Of a DNA stretch of 64,000 nt, positions 17,428-26,429 are shown one piece after another. The notes under the pieces were generated by a model. The model was not told the DNA's origin. It searched no databases and saw only the letters and a list, made by a program, of their open reading frames with translations. Position numbers and translations under genes: made by a program. Each line of letters starts with the position of its first letter. Positions within the stretch are counted from its first letter, which is position 1. Origin of the DNA: Miltoncostaea sp050250915 (GTDB lineage Bacteria > Actinomycetota > Thermoleophilia > Miltoncostaeales > Miltoncostaeaceae); assembly GCA_050250915.1 (NCBI GenBank), contig JBFWNT010000010.1:62001-126000 (forward strand). Direction: 5' to 3'.

Positions 17428-17457
17428 GGCGGGCGGGGCCTCTCGGCCCCGCCCGCC
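17428..17457. other. 13-bp perfect GC stem-loop in the kinase leader
   Basis: Bases 17428-17440 and 17445-17457 are perfectly complementary, with a TCTC loop. It has no T-tract, so it is not a classical terminator. It sits between the candidate promoter at 17497-17502 and the kinase start at 17400, or equally about 105 bases downstream of the 17562-17816 gene. It could end transcription of the htpX pair or control the kinase message. Confidence 0.5.
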
Positions 17458-17496
17458 GCGGCGTCCACGGCGATCGGACCCCCGGTAACTTTCCCG

Positions 17497-17502
17497 ATTG
17501 TA
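17497..17502 (-). promoter_or_regulatory. Candidate -10 box for the two-component operon
   Basis: TACAAT on the minus strand matches the -10 consensus well in an otherwise very GC-rich gap. No convincing -35 is visible; TGAGCC is at the right distance. It would give a leader of about 90 bases before the TTG at 17400. Confidence 0.35.
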
Positions 17503-17561
17503 GCGCCCGTGGGGCGCCCGGCTCACCAGTCCGACGCGCGGCCGGCGTTCACGACACGCCC

Positions 17562-17816
17562 TTAGGCGCCGAGCTCCGCCTCCAGCTCGCCGCGCATCCT
17601 CGACAGCGAGGCCTCGCCGGCGGCGTCGACCACCTCCGGCTCCTCCAGCAGCGCGCGCCGGTCGATGGTGCTGCTCCGGTTCAGGACGTACGGGTCGTTG
17701 AGCACGTCGTCGAGGTTGCGGCCTGCGCTCAGCTGGCGCACCACGTACTCGATGAGCCGCTTGTGCTGGGCGGACTCGGTGTTGATGAGCCGCTTGATCT
17801 CCTCGCGAACCGACAT
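17562..17816 (-). CDS. 84-residue protein coupled to htpX
   Basis: An 84-residue soluble, largely helical, charged protein (REEIKRLINTESAQHKRLIE, then LDDVLNDPYVLNRSS). No named family is recognised. Its ATG overlaps the htpX stop by one base (TGATG), which implies translational coupling. The even mix of charged and hydrophobic residues and the sound coupling argue that it is a real gene. A role in membrane-protein quality control with HtpX is only inferred from position. Confidence 0.65.
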   Translation of the reverse strand: MSVREEIKRLINTESAQHKRLIEYVVRQLSAGRNLDDVLNDPYVLNRSSTIDRRALLEEPEVVDAAGEASLSRMRGELEAELGA

Positions 17817-18721
17817 CAGAAGCTCATGATACGCATCGAGCTCCCGGCGCCCGCCATGGCGCGGAGGCGCGCGACGCGCTCCTCCATGGGCGGGTGCGTC
17901 GAGAACAGCTTCGAGATGCCCCCCTGCCCGCGCGCCTGGGACGCGAGCGGGTTGACGATGTAGAGCGGCTCCGCGGCCGGGTTGACCTTCATCGGGATCG
18001 TCTGGGCGCCGCGGTGCAGCGTCTCCAGGGCGTCGGCCAGCGGCAGCGGGTCGCCGATCAGCTCGGCGCCGGTCGCGTCGGCCACGAACTCGCGCTGGCG
18101 CGAGACGGCGAGCTGGATGATCGTCGCCGCGAGCGGCGCCAGGATGATCGTCGCGATGGTCCCGATGATGCCGAGCGGGTTGTCGCGGTCGTCGCCGCCG
18201 AAGAACAGGGAGAACTGGAGGAAGTTCGCGATGGCGGCGATGGCGCCGGCCACCATGGCGGCGACGCTCGAGATCAGGATGTCCCGGTTCTTGATGTGGG
18301 CCATCTCGTGGGCCAGCACGCCCTCCAGCTCACGCGCCGGCAGCGCCCGCTGGATGCCCGCGGTCACGGCGATGGCGGCGTGGTTCGGGTTGCGGCCCGT
18401 CGCGAAGGCGTTGGGCTGCTCGGCGGGCGTGACGTAGACGCCGGGCTTCGGCAGGCCCGCGCGCTCGGCGAGCTGGGCGATCATGCGGTGCAGCTCGGGC
18501 TCCTCGGCCTCGCTGACCTGCACGGCCTTGCTCATCTTCAGCGCCACCGTGCCGCTGAACCAGTACATCGCGAAGTTGAAGACCACCGCGATGATCGCGA
18601 ACACGATGATCCCGCTGGCGCCGCCGATCAGGAAGCCGATCAGCAGCAGCAGCGCGGTGAGCGCCGCGAGCAGCAGGAACGTCTTGATGTTGTTGCCCGC
18701 CTTGTATGAGGCGAGGTTCAT
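17816..18721 (-). CDS. htpX: HtpX-family membrane metalloprotease (M48)
   Basis: A 301-residue zinc protease of the HtpX family, involved in membrane-protein quality control. Two transmembrane segments lie in residues 10-55. The zinc motif HEMAH is in LEGVLAHEMAHIKNRD, two more hydrophobic segments follow, and the third-ligand region REFVADATGAELIGDP comes after them. The C-terminal FSTHPPMEERVARLRAM is typical. The frame is open further upstream, but the ATG at 18721 has a near-perfect AAGGAGGA 5 bases ahead, which decides the start. It is followed directly by the 84-residue gene. A -10 box is at 18773-18778. Confidence 0.93.
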   Translation of the reverse strand: MNLASYKAGNNIKTFLLLAALTALLLLIGFLIGGASGIIVFAIIAVVFNFAMYWFSGTVALKMSKAVQVSEAEEPELHRMIAQLAERAGLPKPGVYVTPAEQPNAFATGRNPNHAAIAVTAGIQRALPARELEGVLAHEMAHIKNRDILISSVAAMVAGAIAAIANFLQFSLFFGGDDRDNPLGIIGTIATIILAPLAATIIQLAVSRQREFVADATGAELIGDPLPLADALETLHRGAQTIPMKVNPAAEPLYIVNPLASQARGQGGISKLFSTHPPMEERVARLRAMAGAGSSMRIMSF

Positions 18722-18772
18722 CAATTCCTCCTTGGGTACCGCCCCGGATCCCTTACGTGGAGCGGTATGCCG

Positions 18773-18778
18773 AGTATA
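18773..18778 (-). promoter_or_regulatory. Candidate -10 box for htpX
   Basis: TATACT on the minus strand is a strong -10 match about 52 bases before the htpX ATG. That gives a leader of roughly 45 bases ending in a strong Shine-Dalgarno. No good -35 is seen 16-18 bases upstream, so it may use an activator or another sigma factor. Confidence 0.4.
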
Positions 18779-18854
18779 GGAGAGTCGTCCAGCGAGCCCC
18801 GGCCGGGCCGATTGACAGTCGGTTAACACCCGGGTCGTTCACCTCCGCCGGCGT

Positions 18855-18860
18855 TACCCT
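18855..18860 (+). promoter_or_regulatory. Candidate leaderless -10 box for the lipoprotein gene
   Basis: TACCCT ends 7 bases before the GTG at 18868, the spacing seen for other leaderless genes in the window. There is no Shine-Dalgarno sequence before this GTG. Confidence 0.4.
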
Positions 18861-18867
18861 CGGGGAC

Positions 18868-19449
18868 GTGCGCCGCACCCGTCTCGTCGTCGCCCTCGCG
18901 CTGGTCGCGGGCCTGCTGGCCGCCTGCGGTCCGCTGGGCCCCACCGACCCCGGGGGCGACCAGGCCGATCCGGTGAAGCTGCTGGCCGTGCTGCCCAGCC
19001 CCGGAGACCTGCGCGGGCCCGACGCGCAGGTCGCCGACGCCGCCGATCTGGCCGCGGCCTTCACGGGGGTGGCCGACGCGAAGCTGGCGTCGATCATCGA
19101 CTCGCGCGACCCGAAGGCGGCCGCCGTGCGCTCGTGGACCGGCCCCCACGACCAGACGCTGACGGCCGTCGCCACGACGTGGGACTCGCACCTGGTGGCG
19201 ACCCAGGTGGGGGCCGACCTGGCCGCGCGGCTCATCGCGGACGGCGGCAGCGCCTGGACCCCGCCCGATGCGAAGGCGGCGCGCGGCGCGCGGCGCGACG
19301 AGCCGCGCGAGCTGCGCCTGGGCCGATCGGTGGGCCCCAACGCCATCTACATCCGCGCGACGGGTCCGGTGTCGGACGACACCGTCACGACGGCGCTGGA
19401 GCGGCTGACCCAGCAGCTCCAGGAGAACCCGGAGTTCGGGGGCGGCTGA
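18868..19449 (+). CDS. Secreted lipoprotein, unknown function
   Basis: A 193-residue protein with a lipoprotein signal peptide: RRTR, a hydrophobic core, then the lipobox LLAAC. The mature part begins with a Gly/Pro/Asp-rich linker and continues as a small alpha/beta domain (VKLLAVLPSPGDLRGPDAQV, later TLTAVATTWDSHLVATQVG). I recognise no family. It is expected to be anchored outside the membrane. It is convergent with the ABC exporter genes. The GTG start is supported by the signal peptide beginning exactly there. Confidence 0.75.
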   Translation: MRRTRLVVALALVAGLLAACGPLGPTDPGGDQADPVKLLAVLPSPGDLRGPDAQVADAADLAAAFTGVADAKLASIIDSRDPKAAAVRSWTGPHDQTLTAVATTWDSHLVATQVGADLAARLIADGGSAWTPPDAKAARGARRDEPRELRLGRSVGPNAIYIRATGPVSDDTVTTALERLTQQLQENPEFGGG

Positions 19450-19455
19450 CCCCGC

Positions 19456-20246
19456 TCAGGGGGTCAGGTCGCGACGTTCCACGAGCGCCAGCGCCGCGGC
19501 CACCGTGACGGCCGCCAGGCCGAGCAGCACCAGCACGTCCCCGCCGTCGAGCGACCCGGAGCCGAGGACGGCGGGCGGGTCGAGGTGGTGGAAGATCGAC
19601 AGCGGCCCGAGCGGCTCGGCGATCGACCAGACCTGGCTGAGATAGTCGACCGCGTAGGAGACGAGCAGGAAGCCGGTGGCCCAGCCCACCGCGCGCCCGC
19701 CGGTGCGCACCAGCGATGCCACCAGCAGCGTCACGCCGCCCACCGCCAGGAAGCAGGCGAACCCGGTCAGGAGCGCCAGCGCGAGCGGGCCGGCGTGGAC
19801 GGGGGCCAGGTCGTCGACGCTCAGGGCGGCGGCGAGGCCACCGACGTAGCCGCCCGCCACGACGACCGCCAGGCCGGTGGCCATCGCCAGCGCGTGGGCG
19901 GCCAGCCAGCGGTGGGGCGGCAGCGGGCGGGAGAGCACCAGCTCGGCGGTGCCGTCCTCGGCCTCGCGGGCCGGGGCGGCGCCCATCGAGATGGCGATGG
20001 CCGCCTGGCAGGCGAGCGCGACCGGGTGGAGGTAGCCGGAGCCGGCGTAGCCGGTGGGCGTGGCGATGTCGGCGCTTCCGGCCAGGGCGCGGAGCGCGGG
20101 CGGCAGCGCGTCGACCACCTGGCGGATGGCGTTCTGGTCGACCGACGCGTACGACAGCCCCACCACGAACTCGAACAGCCCGAAGCCCAGGGCGAGCAGC
20201 AGGATGCGCACCCGCGCGCGCTCCAGGGCCAGGCCGTAGACCACCC

Positions 20247-20250
<4 letters not shown>
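19456..20250 (-). CDS. ABC-2 type permease
   Basis: A 264-residue membrane protein with about six hydrophobic segments and the layout of ABC-2 permeases that serve drug or polyketide exporters. The N-terminal helix is followed by an extracellular loop and then LVLSRPLPPHRWLAAH, a sequence common between the first helices of this group. The GTG start overlaps the stop of the ATPase gene (GTGA), so the two form one exporter. The substrate is unknown. Confidence 0.82.
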
Positions 20251-21146
<896 letters not shown>

Positions 21147-21153
21147 GGAACGA

Positions 21154-21159
21154 AAGGTA
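21154..21159 (-). promoter_or_regulatory. Candidate leaderless -10 box for the ABC exporter
   Basis: TACCTT on the minus strand lies 7 bases before the GTG at 21146. Only 20 bases separate this start from the divergent GTG at 21167, so the promoter overlaps the neighbouring gene's ribosome-binding region. Confidence 0.35.
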
Positions 21160-21166
21160 GCCGAGG

Positions 21167-21775
21167 GTGGTGCGCATCGACCTGACATCCCACGACGGCT
21201 GGGGCCTCAGCTGGGTGGCCGCCGAGCCCGCGTTCATGCAGCGCGGCTCGCACGCGGTGCGCAGCGACGGCGGCGTCTGGCTGTTCGACCCGGTCGACGG
21301 CGACGGGCTCGAGGAGGCCATCGCCGGGCTCGGCGCGGTGCGCGGGGTGGTCCAGCTCGTCGACCGCCACCCCCGCGACTGCGCCGTCCTGGCCCAGCGC
21401 CTCGGGGTGCCGCTGCACACGGTCCCGGTGGGCGGCGTCCCCGGCCTCCGTGCCGAGCCGGTGGTGCTCCACGACCGCCCCTGGTGGCGCGAGGTGGCGT
21501 TCTGGTTCCCCGAGCAGCGGGCCCTCCTCGTGGGCGAGTCCGTGGGCACCGCGCCCTACTTCCGCATGGACGGCGACCGCGTGGGGCTCCACCCCCTGGC
21601 CCGGATCGGCCCCCCGTCCCAGCTCCTGGGCCGCGACCCGGCGCATCTGCTCCCCGGTCACGGCGCCGCCGTGTCCGGGGACGGCCTGGGGGACGAGCTG
21701 TCCCGGGTCATCGGCCGCGGGCGCCGGGACCTGCCGCGCTCGTGGTGGGCGGCCGCCCGCTCCTGGAGGCGCTGA
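21167..21775 (+). CDS. Metallo-beta-lactamase-like protein, degenerate
   Basis: A 202-residue protein with the outline of a metallo-beta-lactamase fold: VWLFDPVDGDGLEEAIAGLG (like the strand that follows LIDP), GVVQLVDRHPRD where the HxHxDH metal motif should be, then VGESVG and the C-terminal LLPGHG. Most metal-ligand histidines are absent, so it may bind metal poorly or act as a non-enzymatic relative. AAAGG precedes the GTG at 21167; a second GTG at 21170 is possible. It lies 73 bases upstream of the tyrosinase, which has its own promoter candidate. Confidence 0.6.
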   Translation: MVRIDLTSHDGWGLSWVAAEPAFMQRGSHAVRSDGGVWLFDPVDGDGLEEAIAGLGAVRGVVQLVDRHPRDCAVLAQRLGVPLHTVPVGGVPGLRAEPVVLHDRPWWREVAFWFPEQRALLVGESVGTAPYFRMDGDRVGLHPLARIGPPSQLLGRDPAHLLPGHGAAVSGDGLGDELSRVIGRGRRDLPRSWWAAARSWRR

Positions 21776-21848
21776 GCCGGGGCGCTGGACGGCCCGACGG
21801 GGTGGTCGTAGGCTCGGATCCTCACGTTCCGAGCCGGAGGGATCGCCG

Positions 21849-23117
21849 GTGGCGCCGCGGGTGGAGCTGGCGCTCGGTGGGCGGGCCGCCGCGACCGCCC
21901 GTTACCTGACGTGGGCCCCCACGCCGGCGACGCTCCGCGTGACCGACCCGGACGGCGCGACCGCGCCGATCCGCGTGCGGGTGCGCACCCGCCCTGGGTC
22001 GAAGGGCCGGCACTGGTTCCGCACGGCCCCGGCGGCGTCGCCCACCACGGAGCTCACCCTGAACCTGGCGGTCGACGGGACGCCGTCGCCGTTCCTGCTG
22101 TCGGGGCGGTTCGGGTTCCCGAGCGCGGCCGACGGCGACGCCGTGCTCCAGGTCCGGCTCGCGACCGGGCTCACGGTGATCGCGGCGATCCCCACCATGG
22201 TGCGGATCCGCAAGGACGCCGAGGCGCTCACGACGGCCGAGCGCAATCGCTTCCTGAGCGCGCTCGCCCTGCTCAACAACGCCGGCCTGGGCATCTTCCG
22301 CCAGTTCCGCGACTCCCACACGCTGGTGGCGCAGGAGGAGGCGCACGGCCGCGACGGGTTCTGGCCGTGGCACCGGGCCTTCATGCTCGACCTGGAGCGG
22401 GAGCTCCAGGCGCTCGACCCCTCGGTGACCCTCCCCTACTGGCGGTTCGACCGGCCCAGCCCGAAGCTGTTCACGCCGGCGTTCATCGGCGGTCCGGGGC
22501 CGACGGTCGCGGTGATCGCGCCCACCAACCCGCTGGTGGCGTGGCGCACCGACAACCAGGCGGGGATCCCGCGCACGCCGCAGTTCGACCCGGCCACGAG
22601 CCGGGCGAGCGACCCGGGGTTCGGGCCCGTCTCGCTGGAGGCGGTCACCACCGGGTCGGCGGTGCCCCACACGCAGCTGCGCCCGGTCTTCGAGACCGAG
22701 CCGCACGGGCGGGCGCACACCAGCTTCGAGGGCGTCATCAGCCGCATCCCGTCGGCGGCCCGCGACCCGCTGTTCTTCCTGCTGCACAGCAACGTGGACC
22801 GCCTGTGGGCGAAGTGGCAGTGGTTCCAGGACCGGTGGGACGTGACCGCGTCGCCCACCTACCGCTACCGCGGCGCCGCCGGCCAGCCGGGGTCGACGCG
22901 GATCGGCCACAACGCGCGCGACACGATGTGGCCGTGGAACGGCGTGACGGGCGGCACCCGCCCGCCGACGGCGCCGCGCACTCCGTTCCCCGCCTCACCG
23001 GCCGCGACCGCCCCCTCGGCGACCCCGACGGTGGGCGACATGATCGACTTCCAGGGACACGCGGACCCGGCGCGACGGCTGGGGTTCGACTACGACGACG
23101 TCCCGTACGAGGCGTAG
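21849..23117 (+). CDS. Tyrosinase-type dicopper oxidase
   Basis: A 422-residue protein with an N-terminal beta domain (about 1-120) and a tyrosinase domain with all six copper histidines placed as expected. Site A has His157, His166 and His175 in SHTLVAQEEAHGRDGFWPWH. Site B has His286 and His290 (PHGRAH) and His313 in LFFLLHSNVDRLW. Such enzymes hydroxylate phenols or oxidise catechols to quinones. No signal peptide is seen. The GTG has GGAGGG upstream, and TAGGCT at 21809-21814 is a plausible -10. The next two genes, a HEAT protein and a HEAT/SCO1 fusion, suggest built-in copper loading. The substrate is unknown. Confidence 0.92.
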   Translation: MAPRVELALGGRAAATARYLTWAPTPATLRVTDPDGATAPIRVRVRTRPGSKGRHWFRTAPAASPTTELTLNLAVDGTPSPFLLSGRFGFPSAADGDAVLQVRLATGLTVIAAIPTMVRIRKDAEALTTAERNRFLSALALLNNAGLGIFRQFRDSHTLVAQEEAHGRDGFWPWHRAFMLDLERELQALDPSVTLPYWRFDRPSPKLFTPAFIGGPGPTVAVIAPTNPLVAWRTDNQAGIPRTPQFDPATSRASDPGFGPVSLEAVTTGSAVPHTQLRPVFETEPHGRAHTSFEGVISRIPSAARDPLFFLLHSNVDRLWAKWQWFQDRWDVTASPTYRYRGAAGQPGSTRIGHNARDTMWPWNGVTGGTRPPTAPRTPFPASPAATAPSATPTVGDMIDFQGHADPARRLGFDYDDVPYEA

Positions 23118-23131
23118 ACGGGAGGCCGGCC

Positions 23132-24052
23132 GTGGGCGACATCGACCGCTATCGCGAGCAGTACGCGGAGGAGATGCGCGGCGACGCGGCGCGCCACGCC
23201 GCGCGGGCCCGGCCCACGGAGGCGGCGGTCGCCTCGATCGGCGACCCGGCGCGACCGGCCGCGGAGCGCGTGGCCGCGATCGCCGCCGCCAGCCCGGGCG
23301 CCGTGGCGCGGCCGGGGCTCATCGACCTGCTCATCCGCATCCTCCGCGACCCGCAGGAGGACCCGGTGGTGCGCAGGGCCGCGCTCTCCGCGCTCCAGGA
23401 GAACTCGTTCGCGGCGGCGGAGTTCGGCCCGTGGGCGGCCCCGTGGACGGAGGCGCTGCGCGACGTCGTCACCGACGACGACCGGGCCCTGCGTACGCGT
23501 GCGCTCGACATCCTGGCGCTGGAGGGCGACGAGTACGCGCAGCGGCTGCTCACGGACGGGCTGCGCGACCCCCGGCGGGCGCTGGTGCCGCCGGCGAAGG
23601 CGCTGCGGATGATCGGGTACGACGTCCACGCCGAGCAGTACGACCTGCTGCGCCACCTCGCGGCGAACGCGAAGCAGAAGACGGTGCGCAACCAGGCCCT
23701 GCGGCTGCTGGCGGCCGACGGCGCGTCGAAGGACATGTTCGCCCGCATCGCCGCCGACCGGGACGAGGACGCCACCGCCCGGGCGACCGCCGCCGTCGCG
23801 CTCCAGGGCCTGGCGCCCGACGAGTTCGCGGCCCTCGCGCGCGACGTGGTGCAGGACGACGACGATGACGACCGGGTCCGCGCCACGGTGGTCACCGCGC
23901 TCGCGCACGGCCCCGGCGACGTGGACCCGCCGACCGCCGACAAGGTGCGCGCCCTGGCCGAGGCGCCGGCGCCCCCGAGGGCCGCGCCGGCGTCGGCCCG
24001 CCAGCTGCGGACGTCGGCGAAGCACTTCATGCGGGTCACGGAGCCGGAGTGA
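23132..24052 (+). CDS. HEAT-repeat protein of the tyrosinase operon
   Basis: A 306-residue soluble all-helical protein with HEAT-like repeats, for example VVRRAALSALQENSF, ALRTRALDILALEG, TVRNQALRLLAADG and RATAAVALQGL. HEAT scaffolds bind proteins, so it may be a partner or maturation factor of the tyrosinase 14 bases upstream. GGAGG lies 6 bases before the GTG at 23132. The stop overlaps the next start (GTGA). No catalytic motif is visible. It ends with a basic/aromatic tail (LRTSAKHFMRVTEPE). Confidence 0.8.
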   Translation: MGDIDRYREQYAEEMRGDAARHAARARPTEAAVASIGDPARPAAERVAAIAAASPGAVARPGLIDLLIRILRDPQEDPVVRRAALSALQENSFAAAEFGPWAAPWTEALRDVVTDDDRALRTRALDILALEGDEYAQRLLTDGLRDPRRALVPPAKALRMIGYDVHAEQYDLLRHLAANAKQKTVRNQALRLLAADGASKDMFARIAADRDEDATARATAAVALQGLAPDEFAALARDVVQDDDDDDRVRATVVTALAHGPGDVDPPTADKVRALAEAPAPPRAAPASARQLRTSAKHFMRVTEPE

Positions 24053-25164
24053 CCGAGGAGGACGTCGCGGCGCTCGTCGCCGACGTGCGGGCCGGCCGGT
24101 CGCCGCAGGCGGAGCTCCTGCCCCTGCTGCGTGAGGACTCCCCGGCGTACGACGGGCGCGGGTCGGCGGGGGCGGGCCGGATCCGGGCCTGGGTGATGGC
24201 GGCCTTCGGCGACGTCGGATGCCCTCCCGCGGCCGAGCCGGTGGTCCTGGCCGAGCTGGAGCGGGAGCAGGACGCGCAGCTGCTGGCCGCGGCGGCGCGG
24301 GCGGTGCGCGGGATGGCCGACCCGGGCGACGAGGTCGCGGCGGCGCTCGTGACCGCGCTGCGGCGCCTGCCGGCGGGAGACCGCCCCGTGAGCTTCGACG
24401 GGATCCGGCCGGACTGGCCGGCCGCGGACGCCACCACCGTCGTGGCCGAGCTGGTGGGCGCGCTGGCATGGCTGGGCCCGCGCGCCGCACCGGTGCGGTC
24501 CGACCTGGAGGCGTTGCGGGTGACCCACGGGCCCACCTGGGGCGCCGACGTGCGACGGGCCCTGGACGACGTGGTGGCGGCGCTCCCCGTCCACGAAGGC
24601 GCCTGCTGCGGCCACCCCGCAGCGCCCGCGCGGCCGGCGGCCGCGGCCCCGGGCACGCGCATCGCCGACGCCCTCCTGGAGGACCAGGACGGGGCGCGGA
24701 CCACGTTCGGCGCCGCCTTCCGGGGCCGTCCGAGCGCCCTCGCGTTCTTCTACACCCGGTGCGAGAACCCGGAGAAGTGCTCGCTGACCATCACGCGCCT
24801 GGCGGAGTTGCAGGCGGCGCTCGAGGAGGCCGGCCTGCGGGAGCGCGCGAACGTCGCCGCGCTGACCTACGACCCGGCCCACGACCTGCCGCACCGCCTG
24901 CGGCGGTACGGTGAGGCACGCGGCCTGCGGTTCGGCCCCCGGGCGCGCATGTTCCGCGCCGAGCACGACCACGAGGCGATCCGTCGCCACTTCGCCCTGC
25001 GGGTGGGCTACGCGGGGTCGCTGGTGAACCGGCACGCCGTCGAGCTGTTCGTGCTGGGGCCCGACGCGGAGCCCGCGCTGGCCTGGTCCGGCCGGCCCTG
25101 GGACACGCGCGACGTCGTGGCCGCCCTGGCGGCCCGGGCCGCCGATGCCACCCCGCGGCCCTAG
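24049..25164 (+). CDS. HEAT-like plus SCO1/SenC redoxin fusion
   Basis: A 371-residue protein. Residues 1-185 are helical and HEAT-like (LAELEREQDAQLLAAAARAV). After a Cys/Ala-rich linker (EGACCGHP), residues 205-360 form a thioredoxin-fold SCO1/SenC domain: FFYTRCENPEKCSLTITRL holds Cys238 and Cys244 (CX5C), and a late His329 in LVNRHAVELF fits the third copper ligand. SCO1 proteins carry copper to oxidases. The fusion to a scaffold and the coupling to a tyrosinase operon suggest dedicated copper delivery. There is no signal peptide or transmembrane anchor, which is unusual for SCO1. Its stop shares CTAG with malQ. Confidence 0.8.
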   Translation: MTEEDVAALVADVRAGRSPQAELLPLLREDSPAYDGRGSAGAGRIRAWVMAAFGDVGCPPAAEPVVLAELEREQDAQLLAAAARAVRGMADPGDEVAAALVTALRRLPAGDRPVSFDGIRPDWPAADATTVVAELVGALAWLGPRAAPVRSDLEALRVTHGPTWGADVRRALDDVVAALPVHEGACCGHPAAPARPAAAAPGTRIADALLEDQDGARTTFGAAFRGRPSALAFFYTRCENPEKCSLTITRLAELQAALEEAGLRERANVAALTYDPAHDLPHRLRRYGEARGLRFGPRARMFRAEHDHEAIRRHFALRVGYAGSLVNRHAVELFVLGPDAEPALAWSGRPWDTRDVVAALAARAADATPRP

Positions 25165-26411
25165 GGCAGCCGCCCCGCCTCGCCGGTCCGCTCGCGGAGC
25201 CACGCGGCGTGGGCCGCGGTCAGCTGACCGCGGCGCAGGCGCCACGACCAGTTGCCCCGGGCGCGGCCGGGGGTGTTCATGCGGGCCGCGGCGCCGAGGC
25301 CCAGGACGTCCTGGGCCGTGACGATCGCCAGTCCCGCCGGGGAGCCGAGCGTCATGCGGATGAGCATCCGGTGAGGCGGCTCGCCCTCCACGCCGCGCCG
25401 GGCGGCCGCCGCCGTCATGGCGGCGCGGGACGCGTCGCCGGCCGACGCCCACCAGCCGACGGCGGTGTCGTTGTCGTGCGTGCCGGCGTAGGCGACGCAG
25501 CGCACGGGGTGGTTCCCGGGCAGGTGCGGGTTGCGGGGCCCGCCGGGCACCGCGAACTGGACGACCCGCATCCCCGGCAGCCCCAGGCCGGCGATGAGGC
25601 GGTGGACGGGCTCGGTGATGACGCCCAGGTCCTCGGCCACCAGCGACAGGGGGCCGAGCTCCCGCAGGGCCGCCTCGATGGGGGCGCCGCCCGGGCCGCG
25701 GAGCCAGCGGCCGTTGCGCGCCGTGCGGTCGCCCCTCGGGACGCCCCAGAACGACGTGAACGCGCGGAAGTGGTCGATCCGCACCGCGTCGTGCAGGTCG
25801 CGCGAGCGGCCGAGGCGCGCGACCCACCAGGCGTAGCCCTCCTCGCGCATCGCCCGCCAGTCGTATGTCGGGTTGCCCCACAGCTGGCCGGAGGCGCTGA
25901 ACGCGTCCGGCGGGACGCCCGCGACCACGTCGTCGCGGAACAATCCGGGGTGGGCGCGGACGTCGGCGCCACGGGGCGCGACGTAGAAGGGCAGGTCGCC
26001 CATGATCCGCACGCCGCGATCGGCGGCGTACGCCCGCAGCGCGCCCCACTCCCGCTCGAAGCGCACCTGATCCTCCAGCGCGCCATCGCCGGCGAACCGG
26101 ATCCACCCCTCGATCCAGGCGGCGTTGCGCTCCCGGAAGTCCGCCGCCTGGGCGGATGCGACGCGGGCCCGCGGCCGCGCGAGCAGCCCCGGCCAGCCCG
26201 CGAACGCCGACGGGCTCTTGTAGGGCGAGCCGTGCCGGTCGGGCGGCGTGAGCGGCAGGATCTGCCACCACGACTGCCCCGCCGTGGCCAGCCAGTCGAC
26301 GAACCGCAGCGCCTCGGGCCCCAGGCGCCCGCCCGGCAGCGACGTGACGTGCAGCAGCACGCCGGAGCGCCGTGCCGCCGTCGCGTCCTGCGGTGTCGCG
26401 GTCGGCGGCAT
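25161..26411 (-). CDS. malQ: 4-alpha-glucanotransferase (GH77), short form
   Basis: A 416-residue GH77 amylomaltase that disproportionates malto-oligosaccharides. It starts with SGVLLHVTSLPGGRLGPEAL. The catalytic segments are DAVRIDHFRAF (nucleophile Asp), LVAEDLGVIT (acid/base Glu) and AYAGTHDNDTAVGWW (stabilising Asp). All are intact, although the protein is some 70-100 residues shorter than typical members, mainly in inter-motif loops. A TAGCCT box ends 6 bases before the ATG, so the message is probably leaderless. It diverges from glgE across only 18 bases and supplies the same glucan pool. Confidence 0.92.
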   Translation of the reverse strand: MPPTATPQDATAARRSGVLLHVTSLPGGRLGPEALRFVDWLATAGQSWWQILPLTPPDRHGSPYKSPSAFAGWPGLLARPRARVASAQAADFRERNAAWIEGWIRFAGDGALEDQVRFEREWGALRAYAADRGVRIMGDLPFYVAPRGADVRAHPGLFRDDVVAGVPPDAFSASGQLWGNPTYDWRAMREEGYAWWVARLGRSRDLHDAVRIDHFRAFTSFWGVPRGDRTARNGRWLRGPGGAPIEAALRELGPLSLVAEDLGVITEPVHRLIAGLGLPGMRVVQFAVPGGPRNPHLPGNHPVRCVAYAGTHDNDTAVGWWASAGDASRAAMTAAAARRGVEGEPPHRMLIRMTLGSPAGLAIVTAQDVLGLGAAARMNTPGRARGNWSWRLRRGQLTAAHAAWLRERTGEAGRLP

Positions 26412-26417
26412 CGGGAA

Positions 26418-26423
26418 AGGCTA
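26418..26423 (-). promoter_or_regulatory. Candidate malQ -10 in the 18-bp malQ/glgE gap
   Basis: TAGCCT on the minus strand ends 6 bases before the malQ ATG. The same bases supply the GAAAGG (26415-26420) ribosome-binding site of glgE, and TACGCT (26422-26427) on the plus strand could be a -10 for a glgE start at the in-frame GTG 26439. Divergent expression must be coupled at this site. Confidence 0.4.
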
Positions 26424-26429
26424 CGCTGA

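Noticed and set aside
18812..18817. TTGACA as the -35 of the lipoprotein gene.
   Set aside because: It is 37 bases from the best -10 (TACCCT), far outside the usual 16-18 base spacing.
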